Shown here: in pieces, positions 1 through 10,318 of the stretch
Layout of the letters: each line of letters opens with the position of its first letter
How positions within the stretch are numbered: position 1 is the stretch's first letter
Source of the DNA: Mesostigma viride
Taxonomy: Eukaryota; Streptophyta; Mesostigmatophyceae; Mesostigmatales; Mesostigmataceae
Direction of reading: 5' to 3'
Assembly (NCBI GenBank): GCA_009746045.1
Contig: RPFO01000934.1
Location: forward strand, 307,501 to 371,500
DNA: 64,000 nt
Program-made: the position numbers and the translations under genes
The notes under the pieces: model-generated
Databases searched by the model: none
Told to the model about the DNA's origin: nothing
Seen by the model: only the letters and a program-made list of their open reading frames with translations

Positions 1-258
1 AGTAACATTTTGCTTACTATTTGCTGTTCAACTATGACACGACATGTACTGCAGTGTGCCACGTAAGTGAGTGTCCCATGGGCCAGACGGACATATGCAC
101 TATCTGGCACCTCAGAACCCCCGAGCAACGCGCGGTCCCTCGTGCGTCCTACTCACATGCCATGCCATGCACGCGCATCATACTCACATGCACGCGCACG
201 TGTTCCTCTGGCATCACGTCTTACATTACACACTGCGCATTTCAACACCCACCGGCAG

Positions 259-2849
259 GCGGCGCACGCTCGTTGGCGCTCCTGTCCCCCAACAGCGTCG
301 GCTTTGGCGGCGGCCCCTCGCTGGTCATGAGCGGCGGCCGGTCAGGCAGCCTGCTGGTGCACGACCTGCGGAAGAGCGGCGCGGGGGGGGTATCGGAGCC
401 GCTGTGGGCCATCCCGCACGCGCACTCAGGTGAGGGGGGAGAAGCCAGAAGGGCGAGGGAGGCTCGAGGGAGGTCCGAAAAGTGGGGGAAGCCAGAGAAC
501 CAGAGAGTGGGAGGAGCCAGAGAGGCTGGGGAAGCCAGAGAGTGGGAGGAGCCAGAGAGTGGGAGGAGCCAGAGAGGCTAGGGAAGCCAGAGAGGCGAGA
601 AAATGTAGGGAAGCCATTTACTCCGAAAAGGGGCTTGTTGGGTGGCTGATCGTCTCCGACTCATATATCTACAGCGCGTTAGCGGTGTCCCCCATCGGAC
701 AGGCGTAACTGCTACCGCACCTCTTCTCCCTGTCGGTACCTGACGAATCTCTACCGTATTTCACACCGTAGTTCATACCAGGTTGTAGGGCGGTGGTCCA
801 TTGCGCAGTGGTCCTTTCCGCTCTGCGTGCTGAGGAAGCATCGGGTGGAGACGTGACACTTCCTGCCCCTCCGCCGCTTCTTCTCTATGTCCGCTCACAC
901 ACAAGCGATTGCGAGGGTGTAGTCAATTATTCTACCAAAACGTCTTCACATATTCGGTAATGCGAAAACTTGCTTTCTTGCCGTGACGTGAATCCGTCCT
1001 GTCTCAGCTCCTGCCTCAGCTCCCACCCCGTCCATGCGCCCATTTGCACGTGGGGTGCCCCTAGAATTACGGTTCAAAACTACAGATTCCAAAAGTAAAT
1101 AAGAAAGGTGGCCCCATCCTTCTCTGCCCGTATGCCTCTTGTAGTCTGGGCCTGCCCGCTGTGCATGCCTGCCCTCCACTGCGCGTGCCTGCGCGCGCTT
1201 GTGTGAGCCTGCTCACGGGTCATGTTCCTTGTGGCCCCTGTGATGCCCGGTATGTGTTCTCCGATCATACTACATCCAGGTATATGTTCTCCGATCATAC
1301 TACATCCAGGTATGTGTTCTCCGATCATACTACATCCAGGTATGTGTTCTCCGATCATACTACATCCAGGTATGTGTTCTCCGATCATACTACATCCAGG
1401 TATATGTTCTCCGATCATACTACATCCAGGTATGTGTTCTCCGATCATACTACATCCAGGTATGTGTTCTCCGATCATACTACATCCAGGTATGTGTTCT
1501 CCGATCATACTACATCCAGGTATGTGTTCTCCGATCATACTACATCCAGGTATGTGTTCTCCGATCATACTACATCCAGGTATGTGTTCTCCGATCATAC
1601 TACATCCAGGTATGTGTTCTCCGATCATACTACATCCAGGTATGTGTTCTCCGATCATACTACATCCAGGTATGTGTTCTCCGATCATACTACATCCAGG
1701 TATGTGTTCTCCGATCATACTACATCCAGGTATGTGTTCTCCGATCATACTACATCCAGGTATATGTTCTCCGATCATACTACATCCAGGTATATGTTCT
1801 CCGATCATACTACATCCAGGTATATGTTCTCCGATCATACTACATCCAGACTTCCCCGGCACCATGTCGCTGCTACTCTGCCCTATCTCTTCTGCCTGCT
1901 TCATCGTCCCCGCTTCACTGTGCCCACTTTCTTATGCCCGCGTCATCGTGCCTGACCACTGCTCATGCCTGCCCATCCATCGTGATCGTAGGGGCCCTCA
2001 ACGCTGCCCGGGCGAGCGGACATTATCCAGACCTTCCTATCACCGTAGCCCCATCAATCTGTGCACTTCAGCATGCCTGACCACTCTTTTGCCTGCCTGC
2101 ATAATATGCTCCTTATTCTCGTTTCGGACCTGCCCGACCGAGCAGACAGCATCCAGACGGTGGCCGCGCTGCCGCTCGCTGGTCAGATGTTTGCGTCGGG
2201 CTGCAAGGATGGCGACGTGCGCATCTGGAACGTCGCCACCTGTCGCATGGTGCAGCTGTGGAAGGGTGTGCACAAGAAACGCGCGTTCCTCAACGCGAGG
2301 GGCAGCGGCGCTGTCATGCAGGTGGGTAAGGAGAGACCATGACGGCTCTGTTGCTTGTGGGGTTGTGCATTGTGGGGGGAGGGGACCCTAGGGGGGACTG
2401 TGTATGTCTTGTCCCATGTGGTATTGCGGGGGGTGGGGGAAGGTGGGCGTAATCAGCCAGCAATAGCTAGCAATATTAAGATCAGGGTTGCATCTTGCCT
2501 GAATACGCCTTGCCATCAGGTTGTCACTCTGGTATTATGGCAGGCTTCCTCATACGGAGGCATGCTTGACTCGTGTGCGCTGATGGACAATTCCAATACG
2601 TATGGGTAATGCATGTTTATTGCACATTGAAGGGGCAGCATGTGCTCTCCCGGTCATTTTCTCACAAGCATCGCTTTTGTGGTCATGGCTGCTTGGCTTT
2701 GTTACTCTGACCAAGTGCAGGCTGCGGTAACAAAGGTGCAAGCCACCGGCGCAGGCCTGCTGTCCAGTGGTGCAGACGGAAACGTGAACTTCTTCCCATA
2801 CCAATTCTTGGGGGACCAGGGGGGGGGTGACAGGTCTTATTCTCCATAG
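259..2849 (+). CDS. DMXL: DMXL/rabconnectin-3 (Rav1-like) WD40 protein, C-terminal three exons
   Basis: Three exons join in frame: 259-429, 2146-2321 and 2721-2849 (stop TAG). Junctions are CTCAG/gtgagg, gagcag/ACAGC, ATGCAG/gtgggt and gtgcag/GCTGC, with phases 1 and 0. The translation holds WD40 blades: LVMSGGRSGSLLVHDLRK, then FASGCKDGDVRIWNV, then LLSSGADGNVNFF. The segment between the last two blades (HKKRAF, then a conserved GAVMQ) is what the DMX-like/rabconnectin-3A C-terminus looks like. Known role of the family: with Rav/rabconnectin partners it promotes assembly of the V1 and Vo sectors of the vacuolar H+-ATPase. The 5' part of this normally very long gene lies outside the window. 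Family assignment is from recognised blade order and the GAVMQ signature; a different WD40 protein is possible but less likely. Confidence 0.75.
1251..1850. repeat. 30-bp minisatellite, 20 copies, in DMXL intron
   Basis: Twenty head-to-tail 30-bp units (tatgtgttctccgatcatac followed by tacatccagg) without spacers. Almost the only variation is one position, tatgtg versus tatatg; the A form occurs in units 2, 6 and the last three. Units are otherwise identical, so the array is young or homogenised. It lies inside the intron between the first two visible DMXL exons (430-2145). It is open in several frames on both strands only because 30 is divisible by three. Confidence 0.95.
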
Positions 2850-3330
2850 AAGCGGATGCAAGGAATTGAGGAATGGCGACTGCGTACATGTCTGCAACTG
2901 AGGTTCAGATTGGTCCAAGAGCTTGGACCATGGTTTGTGCATGGTTCATAGTCTGCATTACCCGCCAAGCAAGCCCAAGTCATGCCATTGCATGTAGGGC
3001 ACCTGGTGCCTGGTAGAGGCAGGCAGCGCATTTGTTTAGTATCGGTCAGGCGTCTGTAAGTTTTGTATTGGTAAGACGTCCATTTAGGTAAGAAAGCCAC
3101 TTTTCCTGAATCTGGGCACTAATGTCTTGGCCAGCACTACTCTGATGGCCACTAGAAAATAAAATTTGACAATCATCAGGAAAACCAGGGCTTCGATCAT
3201 TGCCTCACTACTTCGCCTCGGTATGGTACGTAGTTCTGTCATGCAGCCGTTCGCCCACCGGGGCAGATCACACGCTGAGAGCTAGTACACTATTTATAGG
3301 TGCTAGGGCATATAAACGCTTTGCGGTGTC
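2850..3330. other. Intergenic stretch downstream of DMXL
   Basis: No coding exon, RNA gene or clear repeat was recognised between the DMXL stop and the tail of element A. Moderately AT-rich; it presumably holds the DMXL 3' UTR and polyadenylation signals. Confidence 0.4.
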
Positions 3331-4429
3331 ATTAAAATTAAATTAAATTGGAACATATCTCCGTTGGGAGTACATGTAGCACATATCCCTGAGAAGGGGC
3401 ATATGGCTTTTTATACATTCTGGGCTACTTCCTGCAAGGGTAGGGCGTAAACTACACCTGCTCGGGGTGCACAAAGTGCACCTGCACCACTATGTATTCC
3501 AGCAGCTAGGTGCAGACATAGGGTGGGAGATCAGCATGGCTAAACGAAAGATAGACGCAGTCACGTGTCTATTAATTAATTAATCAATCAGCATGGCTAA
3601 ACAATTGCTAGGGCATGGCGTCTCGAAGCAGAGAGTGGCTCTCTGCATAGGCAAAGCTTCAGGCTAAATTCTTAATGCATCATCATTAAGGAGTCCCATC
3701 GTAGGCGTGGGCCACGTGCTAAGCTAACTAGACTAGTCTGCACTACTGAAATTATATTACTATATTTCCCTAGGCTGGTGTTGCTGGGGTGGCAGGGGGC
3801 GCCTGTCAGGGCTTGTGGTCGACGTGAATGACCGCCCCCCTCCAGTATACCAGCTTCCCCCCTGCAGTCTGCCGGAGCTGGAGGTAGCTCCCGTCGCCGT
3901 TGTTGCTGCGCCAGGGTCAAGTCGTTGTACAGCGTGTAGGAAGTCCTCGCGAGCTTCTTGCGGCATTTAAGAAACGACAGCTTATCCGCCATGTAATCAA
4001 AGGTGAGGAGCAGTGGAGCCGGGCCAGCCTTGCCCCGCGCGCGGGGAAGGCGGACGGCCGACATCCGCAGCTCACCGATGAGGCCCATGGGGGTAAGGAT
4101 GTCGCGCTTAAGCGCCATGAGAAGAGACTCGGAGTCCTCACCTGCCGGCTGGTCGAAGTGCTTGACGATGAAGTTATGGCTGCCCTTGGTGATGTCGGCC
4201 TCCTCGCGGAGGTCGAGCGCTTGTTGCTTAAGCTGTGCCGCAATGGTGGAGGCGGTGGAGGTGGTGTGGTGCTTCAGCATGTCCGCCCAGGTCTGGGTGG
4301 GAGGAGCATCGTCAGCAGGGCCAGCAGGTGCTGGCCGGGCGGCGATCTCCTTCACCGCCTGGGCGGTGAGGCCTGCGGTGTTTTGGCAGGCACGTACTCG
4401 ATGGCGATGGCGTTGTCCTTGAGGCGCTG
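3331..4429 (-). mobile_element. ORF1-only retroelement A, 3' half (ORF1 C-terminus plus 3' UTR and tail)
   Basis: Read on the minus strand, 4429 to about 3750 encodes the C-terminal half of an L1-ORF1p-like protein. It contains AVRLPRARGKAGPAP, ADKLSFLKCRKKL and DLTLAQQQRRREL and is closely similar to the copy at 48097-49164. The frame shifts after the last motif, so it is a relic. The roughly 400-bp 3' UTR ends with the hairpin actccCAACggagat, then ATGTTCC and an (AATTT)n-like tail at 3331-3349. The element continues at 9571-10318; LINE N is inserted between. There is no reverse-transcriptase domain in A. Confidence 0.8.
3546..3588 (+). mobile_element. 43-bp SINE-tail micro-insertion
   Basis: The 14-bp sequence cagcatggctaaac occurs at 3532-3545 and again at 3589-3602, exactly flanking 43 bp. 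The insert contains gacgcagtcacgtgtctat followed by (TTAA)n, the 3' terminus also found at about 10920, 31255 and (inverted) 52184-52283. It is best read as an extremely 5'-truncated retroposed copy with its own target-site duplication, inside the 3' UTR of element A. Confidence 0.85.
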
Positions 4430-4647
4430 CATGATCAGGATGCAAGGTCGCCAGGCACGCCACGGTCAACCTTCCCGCCAATTTACCAGCCTCACACGCC
4501 TCCTAGCCCGCCTTGAGCGGGATGAGGCCCAGTCGACACGCCGGCGACCCCAGCCAGGACGGAGACCGGACGCATATCCGCCATGAAAGAAAGTCTCCAT
4601 GCGTTGACAAGCATTAACCCCTCCACCGTCTCGCACTCGTGCCTAAG

Positions 4648-5357
4648 GTGAGTCACCAGTTTCATAGTACGCCACAGGTGCCCCCATTCAGCCTAATTAT
4701 TATTTCTAGACCATACTGGGAACCAAGCATCCCCATATGAGGGCCCACCTGGGAGTATAGTGGGTGGTCCCAGTACTAGCCCCCCCTGCTCTATAAATAG
4801 CAACCCCCTCAGGGGGGTACGGTGAGTGTGCGCGGTGACCCACTTACAATGCATGATAGACCACTTTTCTCAATAAGTTGCCCCTGGGGTTGGTTTTGTA
4901 GATAGATTTACTAGTTAGGATGGGATACTAGCACTAAAAATTGTAACTGCCCCAGGGGCCCACCAGATGGAGCTAAAAATAACTGGTGACTCATTTGAGT
5001 CACCAGTTTAGGGGGGGCTAGAACAAGCATTCTAGTGCAGTTTTGAACCTGGACATGATAGGTAAGCATGGAATATTGGTAAACACGCATGATAACACCT
5101 ATTCCAACCTGTGTGCCACCAATACTTGCCATAACCACCGCCGCAAATGCTGGGAGACGGCTACGCACGTGCCGCGAGTACGGGCTTCACAACCAATGCA
5201 TGATGGACCACGTATACCTTGGATTTCACCCTAGTATTTCAGGGGGGACTGTAACTGTACCCAAGCACTACATCCAAGCACTTACACGTCTTGTTTCATC
5301 CAGGGACCCACAAGATAATGCTTAAAATAACTGGTGACTATTTTTAGTCACCAGTTT
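4648..5357. repeat. Tandem MITE-like units bounded by AGTCACCAGTT / AACTGGTGACT
   Basis: The inverted pair AACTGGTGACT and AGTCACCAGTT occurs at 4981-5009 and 5329-5356, and a lone right-facing copy at about 4650. Two units of about 340 bp, each starting AGTCACCAGTTT and ending AACTGGTGACT, therefore lie head to tail with 5-6 bp spacers. Their interiors are diverged but similar: aatgcatgat, gaccac and gtaactg recur at 4849 and 5197. This is the layout of a short inverted-repeat element that has been tandemly amplified. No coding capacity. Confidence 0.6.
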
Positions 5358-5516
5358 ATGGGACCCTGTTGACTTTGACCAGGGTTTGCACCCTGGTCCG
5401 GTGGTCAGATACGGTCATTCAAGTGTCCTACGGACAGAACAGATCTAGATCTTTCCAACGGTCCTATTTTTACCCGCAAAAACCTTCCCGCCAGATCCCT
5501 ACAAGGCGCACAAACT

Positions 5517-5568
5517 CGTGCCGATTTCCAGTCACGAGAAAAACTCGTGGTCGAAAATCGGCACGAGG
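5517..5568. repeat. Perfect nested hairpin
   Basis: Outer arms ctcgtgccgattt and aaatcggcacgag pair perfectly, and inside them cacgag and ctcgtg pair around an A-rich loop. Located in the 5' region of LINE N just before the EEP coding region. A structural RNA role is possible but not shown. Confidence 0.6.
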
Positions 5569-5594
5569 ACGGTTGAGGGGTTAACCCGAATCGC

Positions 5595-5690
5595 CACCCT
5601 CCCCCCCCCCCCCCCCCCCCCCCACCCCCACCTCCAGCACTACCCTTCTCCACCCCCACCCCCACCCCCACCCCCCCGCTAATAGGGCAA
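5595..5690. repeat. C-rich tracts at the LINE N 5' region
   Basis: A run of about 26 C followed by CCCCCA-type units. No gene. It lies immediately upstream of the first EEP motif. Confidence 0.8.
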
Positions 5691-5696
5691 CGGCCC

Positions 5697-7010
5697 ATTC
5701 TTGGTATTGCAAGCTTTAACGTGCGCACCCTCCCTGCAGATCCTTCTACGAGCGGCGGCACCCCAGCACGCCAACGCGTCGACGAGCTGATCGCCCTGAG
5801 CGCCGACAACAAGATCGCTGTCCTTGCATGGGGTCCAGGAGCACCGACGCACCGTTGACCCTCAGCACGGCCGGGTCAACGGTCTGCTGGTCTGACGACC
5901 TGCGTGCAGGCTGGCGGTTCCACTATGGTGGCGGCGACGCGCCGGGCCAAGGTGGTGTGGGCCTCTTGTGCTCGCCGGCAGCATCAGAGCAGCTCCAGTC
6001 CATCGTGCTGCGGTCCCCGCGTGTGCTAGTGGCCACTTTTTCGGCCACTGAGGGCCATTCACACCACACGCTAACCGTCATCGTGGGATATATGCACCAC
6101 ATGCGGGTCGAGCTCAGGCGGAACGTGAGGCCTTCTTCGACGCCCTCAAGGAGGAGGAGGCCAACATCCCAGCTCGGCACTTCCTGGTTATGCTGCTCGA
6201 CGCCAACGCCACGCTGCCAGTTGGCACTGGGGGCGCTCAGTATTCCCCACCCAACACGACAGCCAACGGTAACACGCCTTTATTTGCGAATCTGCTGGCA
6301 GAATCTGCGCTGGTTGCATGCAATGCTTCTTTCGCACGCCCCGCTGAGCAGCTGGCCACCTTTTTTGGGCCGTCGGATCGGGTGGTGTGCCTTGACTATG
6401 TCTGTGTACACTACAATACGGTTCGTAGGAGACGCGAAATGAGTGAGAATGTTACCCGAGCGGTAACGAGGATTCGCACCGTTGATTTTAACATATGTTT
6501 CTTTTTTTGCGCCATTTGGCGAGCATCGACTGGAGCCTGAACCTAGTAGGGGGAATCGTGCGGGGGAATCTTGCGGGGGAATCTTGCGGGGAAAAATTCC
6601 GAACGTGAATTTAGCGAAGTCCTACTACATTTTGCTTGGGTACACGGTACTACAATTTCGTCACTGAAAATTTTCTGTAGTTGCGTTGGTGTTTCGTACG
6701 TTCCGCTGAAATTTTCGTGTTCAGTGCCCAGATCACAATTTGATCCGGGCGCAAAATGATTGGCTGTACGGTACGAACCAAAAACGGAATTTTAGTATCT
6801 TAGTTCCGCAGCGCTTGCTGAATTTGCCCCGGAAGCCCGGGGGCACTTTCCCCGCTGAAAAAGGTGTCCGCGGAAGCGTATTGTAGTGTACGTCGGGCTC
6901 AGCGCCCCTCAGTTGTCGATGCTCGCGTCCTGCAAGATTCTGTCAGCACGGTGGAATCTGATCATCGTCTCGTGCTCGCTCGCATCAGATTGCGGTTTCC
7001 TGGGGTGAAA
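5697..7010 (+). pseudogene. LINE N ORF2 N-terminus: EEP endonuclease, frameshifted and interrupted
   Basis: The classical EEP start ILGIASFNVRTL is readable at about 5697-5735, followed by RQRVDELIALSADNKIAVLA, then VQEHRRTV in another frame. Later come LVMLLDANATLPVG at about 6185, RVVCLDYVCV up to 6408 and ESDHRLVLARIRLRF at about 6957. These correspond to the QEHR-like, DxN, LDYV and SDHxL motifs of apurinic-type LINE endonucleases, which nick target DNA to prime reverse transcription. Several frameshifts and a 480-bp MITE (6409-6888) disrupt it, so this copy cannot make an active enzyme. Confidence 0.8.
6409..6888. mobile_element. 480-bp MITE with CACTACAATACG termini and TA target duplication
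   Basis: The left end CACTACAATACG and the right end (reverse complement) match perfectly over 12 bp and imperfectly beyond. TA stands at 6407-6408 and 6889-6890. Deleting the segment with one TA restores an uninterrupted frame across the endonuclease motifs (LDYVCV then RRAQRPSVVDARV). No transposase is encoded, so it is non-autonomous. The TA duplication suggests Tc1/mariner-like; the terminal CACTA motif is also compatible with an EnSpm/CACTA relative. Confidence 0.85.
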
Positions 7011-7299
7011 CCGTCGCGACAGCTGGCACCGCAGCCAGATCTGAAGGTGCTCCAGATTGTGCTGAAGGATGCCGACAAGATGTCAGCAGCAGAGCAGGCC
7101 GCTATGTCGCACAGGGATGATTTCCTGGCCGTATTCGACGCCGGGGGCAGCCGACAGCAGTTACACGCCATTCCGCCGCCGGGGGATATTTCAGTGATCC
7201 TCCGTGGTGTCGCCGCCAAGTATCGCCTAGTGGCTGCCCGCACCCTCCCCACCTTGCCTCCGCGCCGGCAGCTTGCCGTGTCCACCGTCACGCACCGAC

Positions 7300-9381
7300 A
7301 GTGGTCGCCGCCAGGCAGATGCTCCGCCGCAACAGAGATCCGATCGCCAAACCTGGGCTGCAAGCAGCTCTGAGGGCCGCCTACGAGCAGGCTGAGAAGG
7401 CAGATGCCCAGCAGATGGTCAAGGACCTGCGCAGCTGCCAGCAGAAGCACGACGGCAAGGGGGCCTGGTTCTGGTACAAGCGCCTCGGGCACCCGGACGG
7501 CCTCGGCCGGCCCCACCGCCACGTGCGACGTCCCCGGCGCCCCAGCCAAGCGGCTTCGTACCTGGGCCACGGCCACGGCCGAGGTCGTGGGGACAGCTGC
7601 GCCGCCCCCACCCCTGCTCCCAGCCGCCGCCGCCCGCCCGGCCGCCCTGGCCGGCCCCGCTGGGCCCCCTGCCCCGCCTAGGTCAGCGGCGGACTACCTA
7701 GTCCCCCCGCTGGTCGGCCCACTTGGCGACCCGTCTGACATGCCTCCTTTCACCTCTCGCGAGGTCACGGAGGCGGTCCAGCGCCTGCGTTATGACGCAG
7801 CCACCGGCTCTGACGAGATTCCGGCCGCAGTTGTAAAACTTGCAGCCGAATTCGAGGACACAGGTGTTATGCTGCTCTTCCGGGACATCTGCAACCGCCT
7901 TCTGCTGTCGTCGCAACCACCTCCAGCGGCCTGGCAACACAGTTTTCGCACGATGCTGTACAAGAACAAGGGGTCGCCTGCCGACCCCGGCAACTACAGA
8001 GGGGTGTGCATTCAAAGTGCCCCCCTCAAGCTTCTTATGCGGCTCATCCTGAACCGCCTGCGCACGGCCCTGGACGGTCACCTCAGCGAGACTCAGCACG
8101 GCTTCCGTTCAGGTCGCAACACAGTACAGGCGCTCTTCGCTACTCGCCGACTGGTGGAGGAACTGCAACGCCTTCAGCCTGGTGAGTCCCCTTTGCACCT
8201 TGTGCTGGTGGACTTCATCAAAGCCTTCGATTCGGTTTTCTGGCCTGCGCTTTGGGACATCCTCGAGTTGTTCCGGATCCCCCGCCCCCTGATTGCTGTC
8301 ATCCGCAACCTGTATGAAGGGTCCACCACTTCGGTGCGCACTTCTTACGGGACCACGCCCCCATGCCCTTTACAGAAGGGTGTGTGGCAGGGCTGCGTGC
8401 TGTCGCCCTACCTGTTCATTATTGTTGTCGAATACGTAATGATTCAGGCGCGCAAGCGATTTGCCCGCATCGTGGGCAGGGAACCAGGAGTGCAGGTTGC
8501 TAACAAATTCTGGCATGGCGGTGCGGACACGGAGATTCGGCTGGCAGACATCATTTACGCAGACGACACCACCCTCTTCGAGGACACTGAGCACGTGCAG
8601 ACATGGCTTGACTGCCTGGCTCTCGAGGCCCGTGCAGTGGGGCTTGAGGTCAGCAAGAAGACAGAGGCCCTGGCGGTTGGGCTCACCAACTCACCGCCGC
8701 CCCTCTATCTCCTAGACGGCTCTCGAGTCCTGTATCGGGACCGCGTTAAGCTGCTGGGCAGCCTGCTCCCCAGCTGCGAGGTTGATGTGGACCATCGCAT
8801 CTCCCTCGCCTGGCACGCTTTACGCCAGTACCGGGCCCTGTGGCGCAAGCCCCTGGGCAAGATCGAGAAACAGGACCTGTTCAAGGTCCTCGTCCTTCCT
8901 GTTCTCACGTATGGCGCCGAGACGTGGACCCTCACCGCCGACCTGGCCCGCAAGCTGGACGGCGCGGTCACCAGCATGCTGCGTTCCATTTTCAGAGTAG
9001 GATATGCTGCTCATGTCCGCAATGAGGACCTGTACCAGGGCATGCCCTATATCACCAGCACCATTAAGCAACGCCGCCTGCAGCTAGTAGGGCACCTAGC
9101 TCGCACCAACCAGGTAGACACCTCACGTGGCCCCCCGCAGGACTGCGACCAGCCCAGCCTGGCCGGCACCTCCTGACGTGGGCTGGGCCCAGTGATGTTA
9201 GACGCCGCAAGGCCCGCACCTTCAAAGAACAGCTAGTAGAGGACATGGGGGGCCTAGGCCTCTCCGTGATTTGGAAGAAGATGATGGACAAGGCCAAGTG
9301 GGCCCAGGTCATAGAGGACAACGAGCCCCCCCCAGTGGGGAAGCGCCCGCGTGTGCAATCCCGTGGGAGGCACGCCAGATA
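7300..9381 (+). pseudogene. LINE N ORF2: reverse transcriptase and C-terminal domain
   Basis: The long uninterrupted stretch (about 7500-9176) carries the RT motifs in order. These are GNYRGVCIQS, LVLVDFIKAFDSV (motif A), WQGCVLSPYLFI (motif B), DIIYADDTTLF (motif C, catalytic YADD), GLEVSKKTEALAVG (motif D) and KLLGSLL (motif E). Then comes the LINE-typical C-terminal segment VLTYGAETWTLTADLARKLD to RRLQLVGHLARTNQ. Frameshifts near 7290, 7480 and 9150 separate the EEP-RT linker and the last 70 residues, which are read in another frame up to 9381. No RNase H domain is seen. Known role: target-primed reverse transcription. The RT core is well preserved but the whole ORF2 is broken. Confidence 0.9.
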
Positions 9382-9570
9382 GCTCCCCTAGGGCAGCGTG
9401 CGGCTGCCTAGATAGATGTTGTAGTTAGAATGCTGTTAGATAGATGTAGTATGTAGCCAATGTAGATAGATTAGACCGGTAGGACTGTTTGCACCCATCC
9501 ATCCATCCATCGGGGTTAATGCTCCGTGACTCCCCAACGGGAGCACGAGTCTAATTAATTAATTAACTAA

Positions 9571-10318
9571 TTGAGGCGCTGGTCGATGTCGTGGAGCTGG
9601 GCGGCCGGTGATGGCGTCGGTGGTGGCCGGGCGGGGGTGGCGGTGGAGGTGGAGGTGGAGGCGAGGAGGGTGGAGGTGGCGGTGGAGATCAGTGCATGGT
9701 GTGGAGCTCGGCAGTCAGCGTGCAACCCAGGGCTGCCACATGCATCTGCAGCGAGGGGAGTCACGTGCTGCTCGACGGCGTCCTTAAGGAGGTCGCGGAT
9801 GGTGTCGACGTCACAGCGGTGGGGGAAAAAATCTGGGCATCCGGGAGAGCCGGCCGAGGATCGAGGGAGCAGAGGGCGATTTGTTGAAGGTCAGTGGGGA
9901 CGGGTGTAGCTTGCAGCTTTGCAGCCGTACCGTAAGAGCTGCCTCCTGACGGCAGGCGAAGGCCGCGGCCATCCCGTCAATCGGTGGAGTTGGTAGTGCT
10001 CACAATTCCAAAAGCGTGTCGTCCGTCCCATTCGACAGGACGTGCAGCTGTTCACTCGGACCTTTCTGCTAAAAGTGCGGCTCGTTGATGGGGAAATTGT
10101 AAAACTGGCTGGGTGGCTCGGCGCGGGGTCGACTGCACTTGGGCTCAGGAGAGGCCGACGGCGCGGACGAAGTAGGGGCCGAATGTACCACTAAAGCTTG
10201 GGAAGTGGTACTGCTGCCTTCGATCCAGGCCGGGCGGCGAACTCTAGGCGTAGCTTCCTGCGTAGCATCAGGGCTCAGCGCTGCCGCTAAGCTGCGTCGA
10301 GGTGCGTTTGCTCGTCAT
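9571..10318 (-). pseudogene. Element A, 5' half: ORF1 N-terminal relic
   Basis: On the minus strand the relic starts with ATG at 10318 (MTSKRTSTQ), like the start of element C at 54127 (MTSKRSSTQ). It continues with a Pro-rich stretch, a degraded middle, and the PLAAD-to-DIDQRL segment that ends at the LINE N junction. Multiple stops and frameshifts. Together with 3331-4429 it forms one old ORF1-only element. Confidence 0.75.

Larger units (their letters stand above)
4430..9570 (+). mobile_element. LINE N (EEP endonuclease + reverse transcriptase), nested in element A
   Basis: The 11-bp sequence ttgaggcgctg stands at 4419-4429 and 9571-9581 and directly flanks this 5,141-bp segment; removing it rejoins ORF1 of element A. 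The segment encodes a degraded EEP endonuclease (about 5697-7010) and a reverse transcriptase (about 7300-9381). Its 3' UTR has (CATC)4 at 9487-9511, then the hairpin ctcccCAACgggag, acgagt and a TTAA-rich tail (9551-9570). It therefore behaves as a non-LTR retrotransposon that inserted 3' tail last, in the opposite orientation to A. Its 5' 1.2 kb holds MITE-like repeats and C-tracts instead of a recognisable ORF1. Confidence 0.9.
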
